DNA from: Sphingopyxis sp. HIX
GTDB taxonomy: Bacteria > Pseudomonadota > Alphaproteobacteria > Sphingomonadales > Sphingomonadaceae
NCBI RefSeq assembly: GCF_001468285.1
Contig: NZ_LNSB01000002.1
Coordinates: 1 to 64,000 of the forward strand
Direction of reading: 5' to 3'
Length of the DNA stretch: 64,000 nucleotides
Position 1 is the first letter of the stretch; each line of letters starts with the position of its first letter. A program made the position numbers and the translations under genes. The notes below the pieces were generated by a model, which did no database searches, was not told the origin of the DNA, and was given only the letters and a program-made list of their open reading frames with translations. This document shows, piece after piece, positions 1-7,768 of the stretch.

Positions 1-129
1 GAGGTTCGCAACCAATATAATGCGCAGCAACTGCGCACACTATCATGGGAATTCGCCGGTTACGCCGCGCTCCTCCGCATTACCGCTTCCTCGCGATAAG
101 CCATCATCCATAACCATCTCGACGCCGCG

Positions 130-2190
130 ATGCAGGCCGCCAACATCACCGGCGATAGCGGCACCCTGAACCGTCAGGCGAAATCGGCCGCGCGTTCTGC
201 ATTCGAAAGCGCTAAGCAGCGGTTCTTCGGTCATCTGCTGACCAGCATGAAGACCCCGACGCTGATCCGCTCGATCGAGCAGGACCTGGCCGACGGGCAT
301 AGCGCCGTCATTCAGATCGTCTCAACCGGCGAGGCACTGATGGAGCGCCGACTGGCCGAGATCCCGACCGAGGAATGGAACGACGTGCGTGTCGACATCA
401 CGCCGCGGGAATATGTCCTCGACTATCTCGCCTATTCCTTCCCGGTGCAGCTCTACGAGCCGTTCTCCGACAGCGAGGGCAATCTGTCGTCGCGGCCAGT
501 CTTCCGGGACGGTCACCCCATCGAGAGCAGGGAGGCCGTCGCCCGCCGTGACGAGCTGATCGAACGGCTCGCATCGCTAGAACCCGTTCCAGGCGCCCTC
601 GACCAGATCGTCCAGCGCTTTGGCTCCGATGTCGTCGCCGAGGTCACCGGCCGTTCACGGCGCGTTGTGCGCAAGGGCGATCGCCTTGCCGTCGAAAATC
701 GGGCGGGCTCGGCCAATCTCGCCGAGGCCGCCGCCTTCATGGACGACCAGAAGCGCATCCTGGTCTTCTCAGATGCGGGCGGTACGGGGCGCAGCTATCA
801 CGCCGATCTTGGCGCGAAGAACCAGCGCCTGCGTATCCACTATCTGCTGGAGCCGGGCTGGAAGGCCGATGCGGCGATCCAGGGTCTCGGTCGGACCAAC
901 AGGACCAATCAAGCTCAACCGCCGCTCTTCCGCCCGATCGCCACTGACGTGAAGGCTGAGAAGCGCTTCCTCTCCACGATCGCGCGTAGGCTCGATACAC
1001 TCGGCGCCATCACGCGTGGGCAGCGCCAGACCGGCGGACAGGGTCTCTTCCGGCCAGAGGACAATCTCGAAAGCCCCTATGCGCGCGATGCGCTGCGCCA
1101 GCTCTATCTGCTGCTCGTGCGTGGCAAGGTCGAGAACTGCTCGCTCGACCGCTTTGAGTCCGCCACCGGACTCAAACTCACGGATGACAACGGCATCAAG
1201 GACGAGCTGCCGCCGATCACGACCTTCCTCAACCGTCTGCTCGCGCTGACCATCGACCTGCAGGGCGTGCTTTTTACGGCGTTTGAGCAGCTCCTGACGG
1301 CAAAGGTCGACGGGGCGGTTCGCAGTGGAGTCTATGACGTCGGACTCGAAACGCTGCAGGCCGAGAGCTTCATCGTCACCGGCAGCGAGGTGATCCATAC
1401 GCACCCGGGCACCGGCGCGGAAACGCGGCTTCTCACCATCACCCGCCGGGAGCGCAATCGACCGACGAGCCTCGCCGACGCGCTCGATCATCTCTCCGAT
1501 CCGCGCGCACGGCTCCTGGTCAATGGTCGCTCCGGCCGCGCCGCCGTGCAGATTTCCGCACCATCGATGATGCTCGACGATGGCGAGATCGAGCGCCGCG
1601 TCTGCCTGGTCCGGCCGATGGAGCAGCACTATGCGCCGCTGCGCATGATGGGTGAGAGCCATTGGGAGGAAGCCGATCGCGCCGCCTTCGCCGCCGCGTG
1701 GTGGGCTGAGTTGAATGACGTGCCGGAGTTTTCCGACAGCACGATCCACATTGTCGCCGGCCTGTTGTTGCCGATCTGGAAGCGGCTGCCAAACGAGTCG
1801 ACGCGGGTCTACCGGCTCCAGACCGATGGCGGCGAGCGCATCATCGGCCGCCGCGTCTCGCCCGCCTGGGCGGCAAACGCCGTCACCACGGGCGCAACAT
1901 CGCTGACCCCTGAGCAGGCCTTCACCGCTCTGATGGACGGCACGACGATCCTCGATCTCGCTGACGGCCTTCAGCTTCGGCGCGCCCGCGTCATGAATGC
2001 CCAGCGCCTGGAGCTGACCGGCTTCACCGAGGCGATGCGGGACCGGCTGCGCACCTACGGCCTGTTCAGCGAGATCATCTCGTGGAAGCTCCGCTTTTTC
2101 GTGCCGGCCGACTCCGCCGGACCGGGCGTCCTCGCCAAGGTGCTCGATACATATCCCGTGGCTCGCATCTCCGAGCGGGAGGCCGCGTGA
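130..2190 (+). CDS. Strawberry-notch-type helicase, C-terminal part (N-terminus lost)
   Basis: This 686-residue open frame matches the C-terminal half of the large strawberry-notch (SBNO) helicase-like proteins of alphaproteobacterial conjugative elements. The helicase C-terminal block is visible (VFSDAGGTGRSYHADL near residue 211, IQGLGRTNRTNQ near 249), followed by the long SBNO C-terminal domain. Family-like residues (AIIHNHLDAAM) can be read from about position 100, upstream of the first Met. A TAA at 97-99 and unrelated sequence before it interrupt the frame, and none of the three forward frames in 1-99 looks like the expected upstream helicase. The ATPase half is therefore missing, so this is probably a remnant or a gene joined to something foreign. 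It overlaps the next gene by one base. Confidence 0.75.
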   Translation: MQAANITGDSGTLNRQAKSAARSAFESAKQRFFGHLLTSMKTPTLIRSIEQDLADGHSAVIQIVSTGEALMERRLAEIPTEEWNDVRVDITPREYVLDYLAYSFPVQLYEPFSDSEGNLSSRPVFRDGHPIESREAVARRDELIERLASLEPVPGALDQIVQRFGSDVVAEVTGRSRRVVRKGDRLAVENRAGSANLAEAAAFMDDQKRILVFSDAGGTGRSYHADLGAKNQRLRIHYLLEPGWKADAAIQGLGRTNRTNQAQPPLFRPIATDVKAEKRFLSTIARRLDTLGAITRGQRQTGGQGLFRPEDNLESPYARDALRQLYLLLVRGKVENCSLDRFESATGLKLTDDNGIKDELPPITTFLNRLLALTIDLQGVLFTAFEQLLTAKVDGAVRSGVYDVGLETLQAESFIVTGSEVIHTHPGTGAETRLLTITRRERNRPTSLADALDHLSDPRARLLVNGRSGRAAVQISAPSMMLDDGEIERRVCLVRPMEQHYAPLRMMGESHWEEADRAAFAAAWWAELNDVPEFSDSTIHIVAGLLLPIWKRLPNESTRVYRLQTDGGERIIGRRVSPAWAANAVTTGATSLTPEQAFTALMDGTTILDLADGLQLRRARVMNAQRLELTGFTEAMRDRLRTYGLFSEIISWKLRFFVPADSAGPGVLAKVLDTYPVARISEREAA

Positions 2191-3224
2191 TGGCACGTCA
2201 GGACGCTTCCGATCTCGCGCACCGTCTCGGCCGGCAGGCCGAGGCGGTGTGCCGGCATTATCTTTCCAGCGGTCGCCGCGAGGGCAACTACTGGCTCGTG
2301 GGCGATGCGCGCAACACACCCGGCCGCTCGATGTATGTCCGGCTCAAGGACACGCCGAAAGGTCCCGCCGGCAAATGGACCGACGCGGCCACCGGCGAGC
2401 ATGGCGATCTCCTCGACGTCATCCGAGAAAGCTGCGGCCTCATCGACTTCAAGGATGTCGCCGACGAGGCGCGGACCTTTCTCTCGATGCCGCCGGCACC
2501 GGAGGCCCGTCAGCACGAGCGGCAGAACCCAGCGCCGCATGGCTCCCCCGAAGCGGCCCGCCGACTGGTCCGCATGTCGCAGCCGATCCACGGCACGCTC
2601 GTACAAACATATTTACGGGAACGCGGCATTACGGATTTGCGCGGAACCGGAAGCCTGCATTTCCACCCGCGCTGCTATTATCGCCCCGAAGAGCATTCGC
2701 CGACCGAGACCTGGCCGGCGATGATCGCGGCCGTCACCGACCTCGACGGCAAGATCACCGGGGCGCATCGCACCTGGCTCGATCCGCGCCGCCGCGACAA
2801 GGCGCCAATCGACACGCCGAGGCGAGCCATGGGCGATCTTCTCGGCAACGCGGTCCGCTTCGGCATAGGCAGCGATGTGATAGCGGCGGGCGAAGGCATC
2901 GAGACCGTCCTGTCGCTTCGTCAGGTCCTTCCCGACATGCCTATGCTGGCGGCGCTCTCCGCGGCCCATCTCGCTGCCATCCTGTTCCCCGACACACTGC
3001 GGCGGCTCTACATCGTCCGCGACAACGATCCGGCCGGTGACGCTGCGCGCGACACCCTCATTGAACGGGCCGACGCGGCCGGGATCGAGCCGATTGTCAT
3101 CTCGCCGCAGCTGGGCGACTTCAACGAGGATCTGCGCAGCCTCGGCCTGGACGCATTGAGCGTGGAAGCCCGGTTGCAGGTCGCGCCGCAGGACATCGCG
3201 CGCTTCATGGCGTTGGCGGCATAG
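2190..3224 (+). CDS. Toprim-domain protein of the mobile element (DUF7146/toprim)
   Basis: A 344-residue protein related to the toprim proteins that follow SBNO-type helicases in alphaproteobacterial conjugative elements. The N-terminal third resembles the DUF7146-type region. The toprim fold is marked by AGEGIETVLSL near residue 232, whose Glu is the catalytic-type acid, and YIVRDNDPAG near 273, the D-x-D metal-binding pair. Toprim domains bind Mg2+ and act in primases and topoisomerases; a DNA-priming role here is inference. The ATG overlaps the TGA of the upstream gene (TGATG), so translation is probably coupled. An in-frame upstream extension to 2082 lies inside the previous gene and was rejected. 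Confidence 0.8.
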   Translation: MARQDASDLAHRLGRQAEAVCRHYLSSGRREGNYWLVGDARNTPGRSMYVRLKDTPKGPAGKWTDAATGEHGDLLDVIRESCGLIDFKDVADEARTFLSMPPAPEARQHERQNPAPHGSPEAARRLVRMSQPIHGTLVQTYLRERGITDLRGTGSLHFHPRCYYRPEEHSPTETWPAMIAAVTDLDGKITGAHRTWLDPRRRDKAPIDTPRRAMGDLLGNAVRFGIGSDVIAAGEGIETVLSLRQVLPDMPMLAALSAAHLAAILFPDTLRRLYIVRDNDPAGDAARDTLIERADAAGIEPIVISPQLGDFNEDLRSLGLDALSVEARLQVAPQDIARFMALAA

Positions 3225-3520
3225 CCGGCAGGAGAACGGGCGTGAGGTTCGCCGTCGTGCTCGGCGGATGCATCATCCATCGGAGGGGGACCGCGCCTCG
3301 GCCTTCGAGAGGGCGATCGGCCCACAAGCCGGCCAACCGGGCAATGGCGGCGGCCAACTATTTTCCGGCGCGGCCCAGAGGCCGCTTTCCATCGCGAAGC
3401 AAAATAGCCGGCCTTAGCCATCGAGCCCTACGCTTTCGCTCCGGGTGCCCGGCCGTCCGGCCCGCGGGCTTCGTCGCCATGAAGGCCGCGACGGTCGCGG
3501 TCCAACCGATGGAGCATCCC
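3225..3520. other. Leader region with no assigned gene
   Basis: About 300 bases between the toprim gene and the DUF2493 gene. The frame of the downstream gene stays open through it, but its composition is Arg/Pro-rich and no motif is recognisable. I therefore read it as untranslated leader. I saw no convincing promoter or terminator. Confidence 0.4.
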
Positions 3521-4444
3521 ATGCGCGATCACGACGACTACGAACCGCATCACGAGTCCTCACCCACCGACCATGTCCTTAACGAACTGCAACTTCACGG
3601 CTACCGACCCTTCACCGACGAGCCCGACCAGCGGCTTCTGCCGGACGGCAACCAGGTCGCGGGCGCCGTCGCCGACATCTTCGACGCTCTAATCGGCACC
3701 CTGGCAGACACGCGCCTCGAACCTGACCTCGACGATCTCCTCTGGTCGACCGTGAACGTTTTCCACCGCGCGACCGACCGGATCGGCCGCGAACTGGATG
3801 ACAATGAGCAGTCCCAGAAGCGGGCGCAGCGCGAACAGGACGGCAGCGAGGTGAAATCGGTCGAACTGGAGCGCCTGATCGCAGAGGGGATCACGCTGAT
3901 AGAGCGCCAGAACGCCTTCGAGCTAATGCGCGACCAGGCCGCCGAACACTACGAACGCCACGTCGGCAAGCCTTGGCTCCCGCGCAGCGGATCGAAGGTC
4001 AACCATCGCAATCTGACTTCGGCGATGATCGACAGCCGCGACTTCTTGATGGCGAAGAAGCGCGCCGATCAAGAGGTGCTCCTGCCGCCTGGCCCCAAGA
4101 TCGTCGTCACCGGCGGCCTCGACTTCAATGATCACCAGCTTATCTGGGCAAAGCTCGATCAGGTTCACGCCAAGCACGCCGGCATGGTTCTCGTCCATGG
4201 AAAGTCGCCAAAGGGTGCCGAGAGGATCGCCTCGCTCTGGGCATCGAACCGCAACGTTCCGCAGATCGGCTTTGCACCCGATTGGACCAAGCACGGACGG
4301 TCGGCACCGTTCAAGCGGAATGACCAGATGCTCGAGATCGTGCCGAAGGGCGTGCTGCACTTCCCGGGCACGGGCATAAATGACAACCTCGCCGACAAGG
4401 CCAAGAAACTCGGCATTCCGGTTTGGAAGCACGGCGGCGCGTAA
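3521..4444 (+). CDS. DUF2493 (SLOG-type) domain protein
   Basis: A 307-residue protein whose C-terminal 115 residues form a DUF2493 domain, a Rossmann-like member of the SLOG superfamily thought to bind nucleotide-derived ligands. Key blocks are KIVVTGGLDFNDH near residue 192, LVHGKSPKGAERIASLWA near 225 and FPGTGINDNLADKAKKLG near 280. The N-terminal half is acidic and helical, typical of the long form found on conjugative elements. I chose the ATG at 3521 because GGAG lies six bases upstream and the protein start (MRDHDDYEPHH) is the conserved one. The ATG at 3509 is an alternative. The exact biological role is not known. Confidence 0.8.
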   Translation: MRDHDDYEPHHESSPTDHVLNELQLHGYRPFTDEPDQRLLPDGNQVAGAVADIFDALIGTLADTRLEPDLDDLLWSTVNVFHRATDRIGRELDDNEQSQKRAQREQDGSEVKSVELERLIAEGITLIERQNAFELMRDQAAEHYERHVGKPWLPRSGSKVNHRNLTSAMIDSRDFLMAKKRADQEVLLPPGPKIVVTGGLDFNDHQLIWAKLDQVHAKHAGMVLVHGKSPKGAERIASLWASNRNVPQIGFAPDWTKHGRSAPFKRNDQMLEIVPKGVLHFPGTGINDNLADKAKKLGIPVWKHGGA

Positions 4445-4468
4445 GCGCCGCCACGCATGCGCCGCTGC

Positions 4469-4699
4469 CTAGCGCTTCATCTTCGTGACTTTGTAGACGC
4501 ACCCGGAGCGATCATACGTGGTCCAATCACCAACCTGCTGACCGTCGTCGAAGTAGCCGGACCGCAGCTTCGAACCGTCCCGGCGAAACCACTCCCAGTA
4601 TCCGGTAGGTTGTCCCTCCATCGTCTGGCCGACGACCCACAAGCTTCCGTCCTTGTGTCGCTTCTCGAAAGCGAGCGTCTCCGTCATTGGCAGCCCCAC
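4469..4699 (-). CDS. Small MORN-like / YwqK-type repeat protein
   Basis: A 76-residue protein with two or three short repeats of the MORN_2/YwqK kind (KDGSLWVVGQTMEGQPTGYW, then RDGSKLRSGYFDDGQQVGDW). Proteins of this type are sometimes labelled antitoxins, but this is not proven and I do not assign a function. The GTG at 4699 starts two bases after the stop of the upstream gene on the same strand, which suggests coupling. The ATG at 4687 (MTETLAFEKRH) is an equally possible start. It forms a two-gene reverse-strand unit between forward-strand genes. Confidence 0.6.
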   Translation of the reverse strand: MGLPMTETLAFEKRHKDGSLWVVGQTMEGQPTGYWEWFRRDGSKLRSGYFDDGQQVGDWTTYDRSGCVYKVTKMKR

Positions 4700-4701
4700 G
4701 T

Positions 4702-4911
4702 TCAGTCTGGCTCGCCTGTCACTGCGATACGGGCGGATCGCGCGTAGAAGGCAAGCTCGGTGTCGTTTTCGATCAACGCGTCGAGAAGCGCTTTCATATC
4801 CGCTTGGTCCGAAGACGACTGGAAGGGGCCCGGCTGCCGCTCGATCGCCAGCACAGCGATCGTCAAAGCCTTCTTCAAGAGGTGCAGGCTCCTTCCTGTG
4901 AACTCCGCCAT
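4702..4911 (-). CDS. Small hypothetical protein
   Basis: A 69-residue helical protein that I do not recognise. It starts at the ATG at 4911, preceded by AAGGG at a good distance; the longer frame to 4977 has no such site. It has a basic amphipathic N-terminus (MAEFTGRSLHLLKKAL) and an acidic middle (SSDQADMKALLDALIENDTE). It is followed within a few bases by the MORN-like gene, so the two are probably co-transcribed. No toxin motif is visible, so a toxin-antitoxin reading is only a guess from size and pairing. Confidence 0.45.
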   Translation of the reverse strand: MAEFTGRSLHLLKKALTIAVLAIERQPGPFQSSSDQADMKALLDALIENDTELAFYARSARIAVTGEPD

Positions 4912-5224
4912 CGTCCAGCCCTTCGCGACTCTACACTTGCTGCCAAGAGCATAGCGCAAATAGCCATCTGAGGACACGACGCGAGGCTGAGTCGAAAGCA
5001 GTGTCGAGACTGTAAAACGGGTCTCCCGACGCGAAGACCACCTCCGCCTATCAGCGCTGATCCTTGGTCCAGCCGCGGACTTGTCGCCATCAACCCATGA
5101 AGGGTCGGCTATGCCAGCATGCCGCCGCTGCGGCTACGCCTGCGCGGTGATTGCAGTCCACGGCCGAACACTTCGGGCGCCTGTCGGCGGGGGATGGTCC
5201 CCCGCTCCAGCAGGAGCCCAGCAG
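4912..5224. other. Intergenic stretch upstream of the small membrane genes
   Basis: About 310 bases that probably hold the reverse-strand promoter for the 4702-4911 gene and the leader of the forward-strand gene at 5225. Apart from the hairpin at 5187-5205 I see nothing assignable. Open frames across it lack protein-like composition. Confidence 0.35.
5187..5205 (+). promoter_or_regulatory. Perfect hairpin just upstream of a ribosome binding site
   Basis: GCGGGGGA and TCCCCCGC form a perfect 8-bp G/C stem around a three-base loop (TGG). It ends six bases before an AGGAG at 5212-5216 and 19 bases before the ATG at 5225. No T-run follows, so it is not a classic terminator. The placement suggests an effect on transcript stability or translation of the next gene. 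Confidence 0.4.
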
Positions 5225-5392
5225 ATGTCCCTCAATCAAGCTCACGCCTTCGCCTTCAGCCTCGCCACCACCCTGATGGTCTCGATTGTCATCTTCCAGG
5301 CGGGCGACGGCAGCATGGGTGTCATGCCCGCGGGCGAATATGACGGCGAACTCGCCGCGATCGTCCATGAGGTTGATCCCTTCGCCCACTGA
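5225..5392 (+). CDS. Small single-span membrane protein
   Basis: A 55-residue protein beginning MSLNQAHAFAF, with one hydrophobic segment (about residues 9-24, LATTLMVSIVIF) and a short acidic C-terminal tail. The start has AGGAG eight bases upstream. A longer in-frame start at 5081 would add a Cys/Arg-rich segment and the G-run hairpin, and was not preferred. I do not recognise the family. It lies before a second membrane protein gene in the accessory part of the conjugative element. Confidence 0.5.
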   Translation: MSLNQAHAFAFSLATTLMVSIVIFQAGDGSMGVMPAGEYDGELAAIVHEVDPFAH

Positions 5393-5535
5393 TCGCGGGC
5401 AAGGCTTCACGGCCGCAAGCGGAAGTCCGGCAGGATTTCCGCTCCCGTCCCGGCTTGTCATTCGCTATACTTCAGGCGCGCTGTGGTGGTGGTGGAGGCG
5501 CGATCGTCAGCCATGAACGATTGGAAACCACTGCC

Positions 5536-5979
5536 ATGATCGTCTTTGCCATACTCGCATCCCTCTTCGCCGTCGGCCTGCTCTGCTGGCTGGTGTTCAC
5601 CTTGGCCGTTTTCGCTCTGCCCGCCTTCGTCGGCGTGACGACGGGCGCCTGGGCCAACGAAGGCGGCGCCGGCATTGCCGGCGCTGTCGTCGTGGGCGCG
5701 CTCGCGGCGGCGATGACGCTCGCCATCGGGCACCTCCTGATCGCCTTCGTCCGCTCGATGTGGCTGAAACTCGTCGTGGCGATCGCCTTCGTCGCCCCGG
5801 CGGCGATCGCGGGTTTTCATGCCACCCATGGCATCGTGAAGCACCTGATGCCGTCGGAAGCGTGGCAGATGGCGTTTTCGATCTTCGGGGCCGTCGCGGT
5901 CGGGATCACCGCCTTCCTCCGGGTCGCTGGACTAGTGGCGACTCCCAGCCCATCCAGCCCGGACCTTACTCGGGCATGA
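5536..5979 (+). CDS. Multi-span integral membrane protein, unknown function
   Basis: A 147-residue hydrophobic protein with about four predicted membrane segments (roughly residues 2-30, 45-70, 78-100 and 110-130) and a short Ser/Pro-rich tail. I do not recognise the family. The ATG at 5536 overlaps the TGA of a nine-codon frame at 5513-5539 (MNDWKPLP) as ATGA, so translation could be coupled to that leader peptide. An upstream in-frame extension to 5455 is Gly-rich and unlikely. The position between accessory genes and DUF736 fits element baggage. Confidence 0.55.
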   Translation: MIVFAILASLFAVGLLCWLVFTLAVFALPAFVGVTTGAWANEGGAGIAGAVVVGALAAAMTLAIGHLLIAFVRSMWLKLVVAIAFVAPAAIAGFHATHGIVKHLMPSEAWQMAFSIFGAVAVGITAFLRVAGLVATPSPSSPDLTRA

Positions 5980-6535
5980 TCTTTGTCGACGTCGTCTCGG
6001 CGGACCGGAACAGCACCGAACAAAGCATATCCTCGTAGCCTCCGAGGTTGCAGATGAAGCGGTGGGTGCTGATTGTTCATCGCCCCGAAAAGCAACCCGC
6101 GGGGGAGCGCTTTGGGCAACACCGGCAGCGCATCCGTCCGTGCACCGAAGGCAGAGACACTCCCGGTGGCAGTGGACGGAGATGCTGGAGCAATGCCTGT
6201 CGATGGGGAACGAAGCCGCTGCGCACACCCTGCGCCAACTTGCCGATGCGGGAGGGTCGCCATCTTCTCCGTTATCTGACCGTGCCTAGACCGCTCCAAA
6301 CGGCCTCTTCAATGGCCTGATCTGGCCGAAGTACGGCTTCGCCTCGATCGCCTATGACGCAACAGCCGCGTCGAACTTTCTTCCCCTGCCGGCTGCGCCG
6401 TCATTCCTCGCGAGACAAGAAAGCCCTCCTAAGCTGTCAGGCCCCTTCGGGGTGCGCCGTCGACCGCCTCCGGCCTGCCGATCGCCATCGAGGCCGCAAT
6501 GGTGCGGGCTCGGGAACGGAAAACGGAGAATTACA
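5980..6535. other. 556-base stretch without an assignable gene
   Basis: No convincing coding sequence was found on either strand. A stretch in the frame of the downstream DUF736 gene, from about 6290, has some protein-like character (FNGLIWPKYGFASIAYD near 6308-6358). It lacks a start with a ribosome binding site and becomes Arg/Pro-rich, so it may be a gene remnant. The DUF736 promoter must lie within this region, but I could not place it. Confidence 0.35.
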
Positions 6536-6862
6536 ATGGCGACCATCGGCACCTTCAAGAAGACCGGCTCGAACGAGTTCACCGGCGAAATCGTCACCCT
6601 CAGCGTCCAGGCCAAGGGCGTGCGCATCGTCCCCGATACCCGCGCCACTGGCGAGAACGCTCCCAGCCACCGCGTCCTGGTGGGCCGCGCCGAGATCGGC
6701 GCCGCCTGGTCGAAGCGCTCCAACGAGGGCCGCGACTATCTCGGCCTCAAGCTCGACGATCCGAGCTTCAACGCCCCGATCTACGCCAACCTCTTCGACG
6801 ACGAGGACGGCGATACCTTCTCGCTGATCTGGTCCCGCCCGAGCGGGCGGCGCGGCGACTGA
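6536..6862 (+). CDS. DUF736 family protein (first copy)
   Basis: A 108-residue DUF736 protein, a small family almost always found with conjugative transfer genes of alphaproteobacteria and whose function is unknown. The signature start MATIGTFKKTG, a central GRAEIGAAWSK and the C-terminal YANLFDDEDGDTFSLIWSRP are all present. The ATG follows GGAG by seven bases. The gene is followed by a strong terminator, so it probably forms its own unit. A second, diverged copy lies at 12042-12389 inside the transfer operon. Confidence 0.88.
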   Translation: MATIGTFKKTGSNEFTGEIVTLSVQAKGVRIVPDTRATGENAPSHRVLVGRAEIGAAWSKRSNEGRDYLGLKLDDPSFNAPIYANLFDDEDGDTFSLIWSRPSGRRGD

Positions 6863-6873
6863 GGCCTCCGCGC

Positions 6874-6903
6874 AAGGCCCCGGCCAGAAGGTCGGGGCCT
6901 TTC
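6874..6903 (+). terminator. Rho-independent terminator after DUF736
   Basis: AAGGCCCCG at 6874-6882 pairs perfectly with CGGGGCCTT at 6893-6901 around a 10-base loop, and T residues follow. It lies 12 bases after the DUF736 stop. Confidence 0.8.
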
Positions 6904-6971
6904 AGCTTTCTGGCAACCGAATCAGCTGACGTTTGCCCGGTCGGCTTTGCGGTGGCCAAACTGGCATAGGG

Positions 6972-6986
6972 CGACTATTATAGTCG
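6972..6986. promoter_or_regulatory. Palindromic operator candidate for the XRE repressor
   Basis: CGACTAT-T-ATAGTCG is a perfect 7-bp inverted repeat with a single central base. It lies 44 bases before the XRE start codon and contains a -10-like TATTAT at 6976-6981. This fits autoregulation by the XRE protein, as known for QseC-type regulators. Binding is inferred. Confidence 0.55.
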
Positions 6987-7020
6987 TAGTTCTGGCGTGC
7001 GCGTAGGTCCGAGTGGGAGG

Positions 7021-7036
7021 TGATCATGCATGATCA
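7021..7036. promoter_or_regulatory. 16-bp perfect palindrome over the XRE start codon
   Basis: TGATCATGCATGATCA is self-complementary over all 16 bases and spans the ATG at 7030, directly after the GGGAGG ribosome binding site. It could be a second operator, or an RNA hairpin that masks the start. Either reading is inference. Confidence 0.4.
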
Positions 7037-7272
7037 CCGCCCGACAATCACGGGCCGCGCGCGCGTTGCTGGGTTGGACACAGGAGACGCTCGCTGACAA
7101 GGCTCGCGTATCTCTGACCGCCCTCAAGCGCCTCGAGTCCGCCAGTGGCCTCGAGGTGTACGAGAGCACGCGGGATGAGGTCAGGCGCGCTTTCGAACAG
7201 AATGGCGTCGTGTTCCTGAGCTCCGACCGTGGTGTGGGAGTGATGGTGGTTGATCGCAAAGGGCAAGCCTGA
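7030..7272 (+). CDS. XRE-family repressor, QseC-like
   Basis: An 80-residue helix-turn-helix protein of the XRE/Cro type. The HTH spans about residues 5-35 (ARALLGWTQETLADKARVSL, then TALKRLE), and the C-terminus (NGVVFLSSDRGVGVMV) is the usual short strand region of these small regulators. In ICEMlSymR7A, QseC of this type controls the antiactivator gene qseM and itself. The same neighbour order here supports that role by analogy. GGGAGG at 7015-7020 supports the start. Two palindromes, at 6972-6986 and 7021-7036, are candidate operators. Confidence 0.75.
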   Translation: MITARQSRAARALLGWTQETLADKARVSLTALKRLESASGLEVYESTRDEVRRAFEQNGVVFLSSDRGVGVMVVDRKGQA

Positions 7273-7389
7273 CGGCACGCGAGGAGCGAACTCGCAAACG
7301 CCCCTCTCATCGGGTTGCGCTAGAAGCTCGCTCGTAAGATCGTTAACAAAATGCTCCAGTATGGATGGATATCCGCGCCGGGGAACGCC

Positions 7390-7653
7390 GTGACTACAAG
7401 CTTATTTCTTGATGAACCGCCAAGCAGCGCGACGCCGACCGCGTATGACGCGGCCAATGTGAAGCTTTACCTGCGTTTGCTGGATGCCGAAGCGCAAGGC
7501 GCTTCCTGGGCAGACGTCGTCGAGACGATTTTCGGGATTTCGGTGAACGCCGAGCCCGAGCGTGCCGAGCGCGTTCACCGCTCGCATCTCGCGCGCGCAA
7601 AGTGGATGACGAAGAACGGCTATAGCGGTTTGCTGGCCGGCCGCGTGAACTGA
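7390..7653 (+). CDS. DUF2285-type antiactivator, QseM-like
   Basis: An 87-residue protein resembling the small DUF2285-type helix-turn-helix proteins next to fseA-like genes. The family core LYLRLLDAEAQGASWADVV and RVHRSHLARAKWMTKNGYSG are visible. In ICEMlSymR7A, QseM binds FseA and TraR and blocks element excision and transfer; the same role here is inferred from family and position. The GTG at 7390 is preferred because homologues begin near this point and GGGGAA lies just upstream. The ATG at 7351 is a longer alternative without a ribosome binding site. Confidence 0.6.
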   Translation: MTTSLFLDEPPSSATPTAYDAANVKLYLRLLDAEAQGASWADVVETIFGISVNAEPERAERVHRSHLARAKWMTKNGYSGLLAGRVN

Positions 7654-7768
7654 ACGTGATGCAGGTTTCGCATCACGTTGCTCCGCCTTCGTTATTCCCA
7701 GCCCTCACACAACTTGGAATCGTGTCCGCAGCTCAATTCGCGCGCTAAAACTGCGGAGGCTGTGGAGG

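Noticed and set aside
769..2319. 516-codon reverse-strand frame across the helicase remnant
   Set aside because: It is antisense to a gene with clear helicase family motifs and has an Arg/Gly-rich shadow composition with no recognised motif.
5090..5461. 123-codon reverse-strand frame over the small membrane gene
   Set aside because: It lacks a start with a ribosome binding site and has no motif; the forward frame at 5225 has AGGAG and a membrane segment.
6048..6320. Several overlapping frames in the gap before DUF736
   Set aside because: Their products are low-complexity Arg/Pro-rich, start without ribosome binding sites and differ between frames; treated as non-coding.
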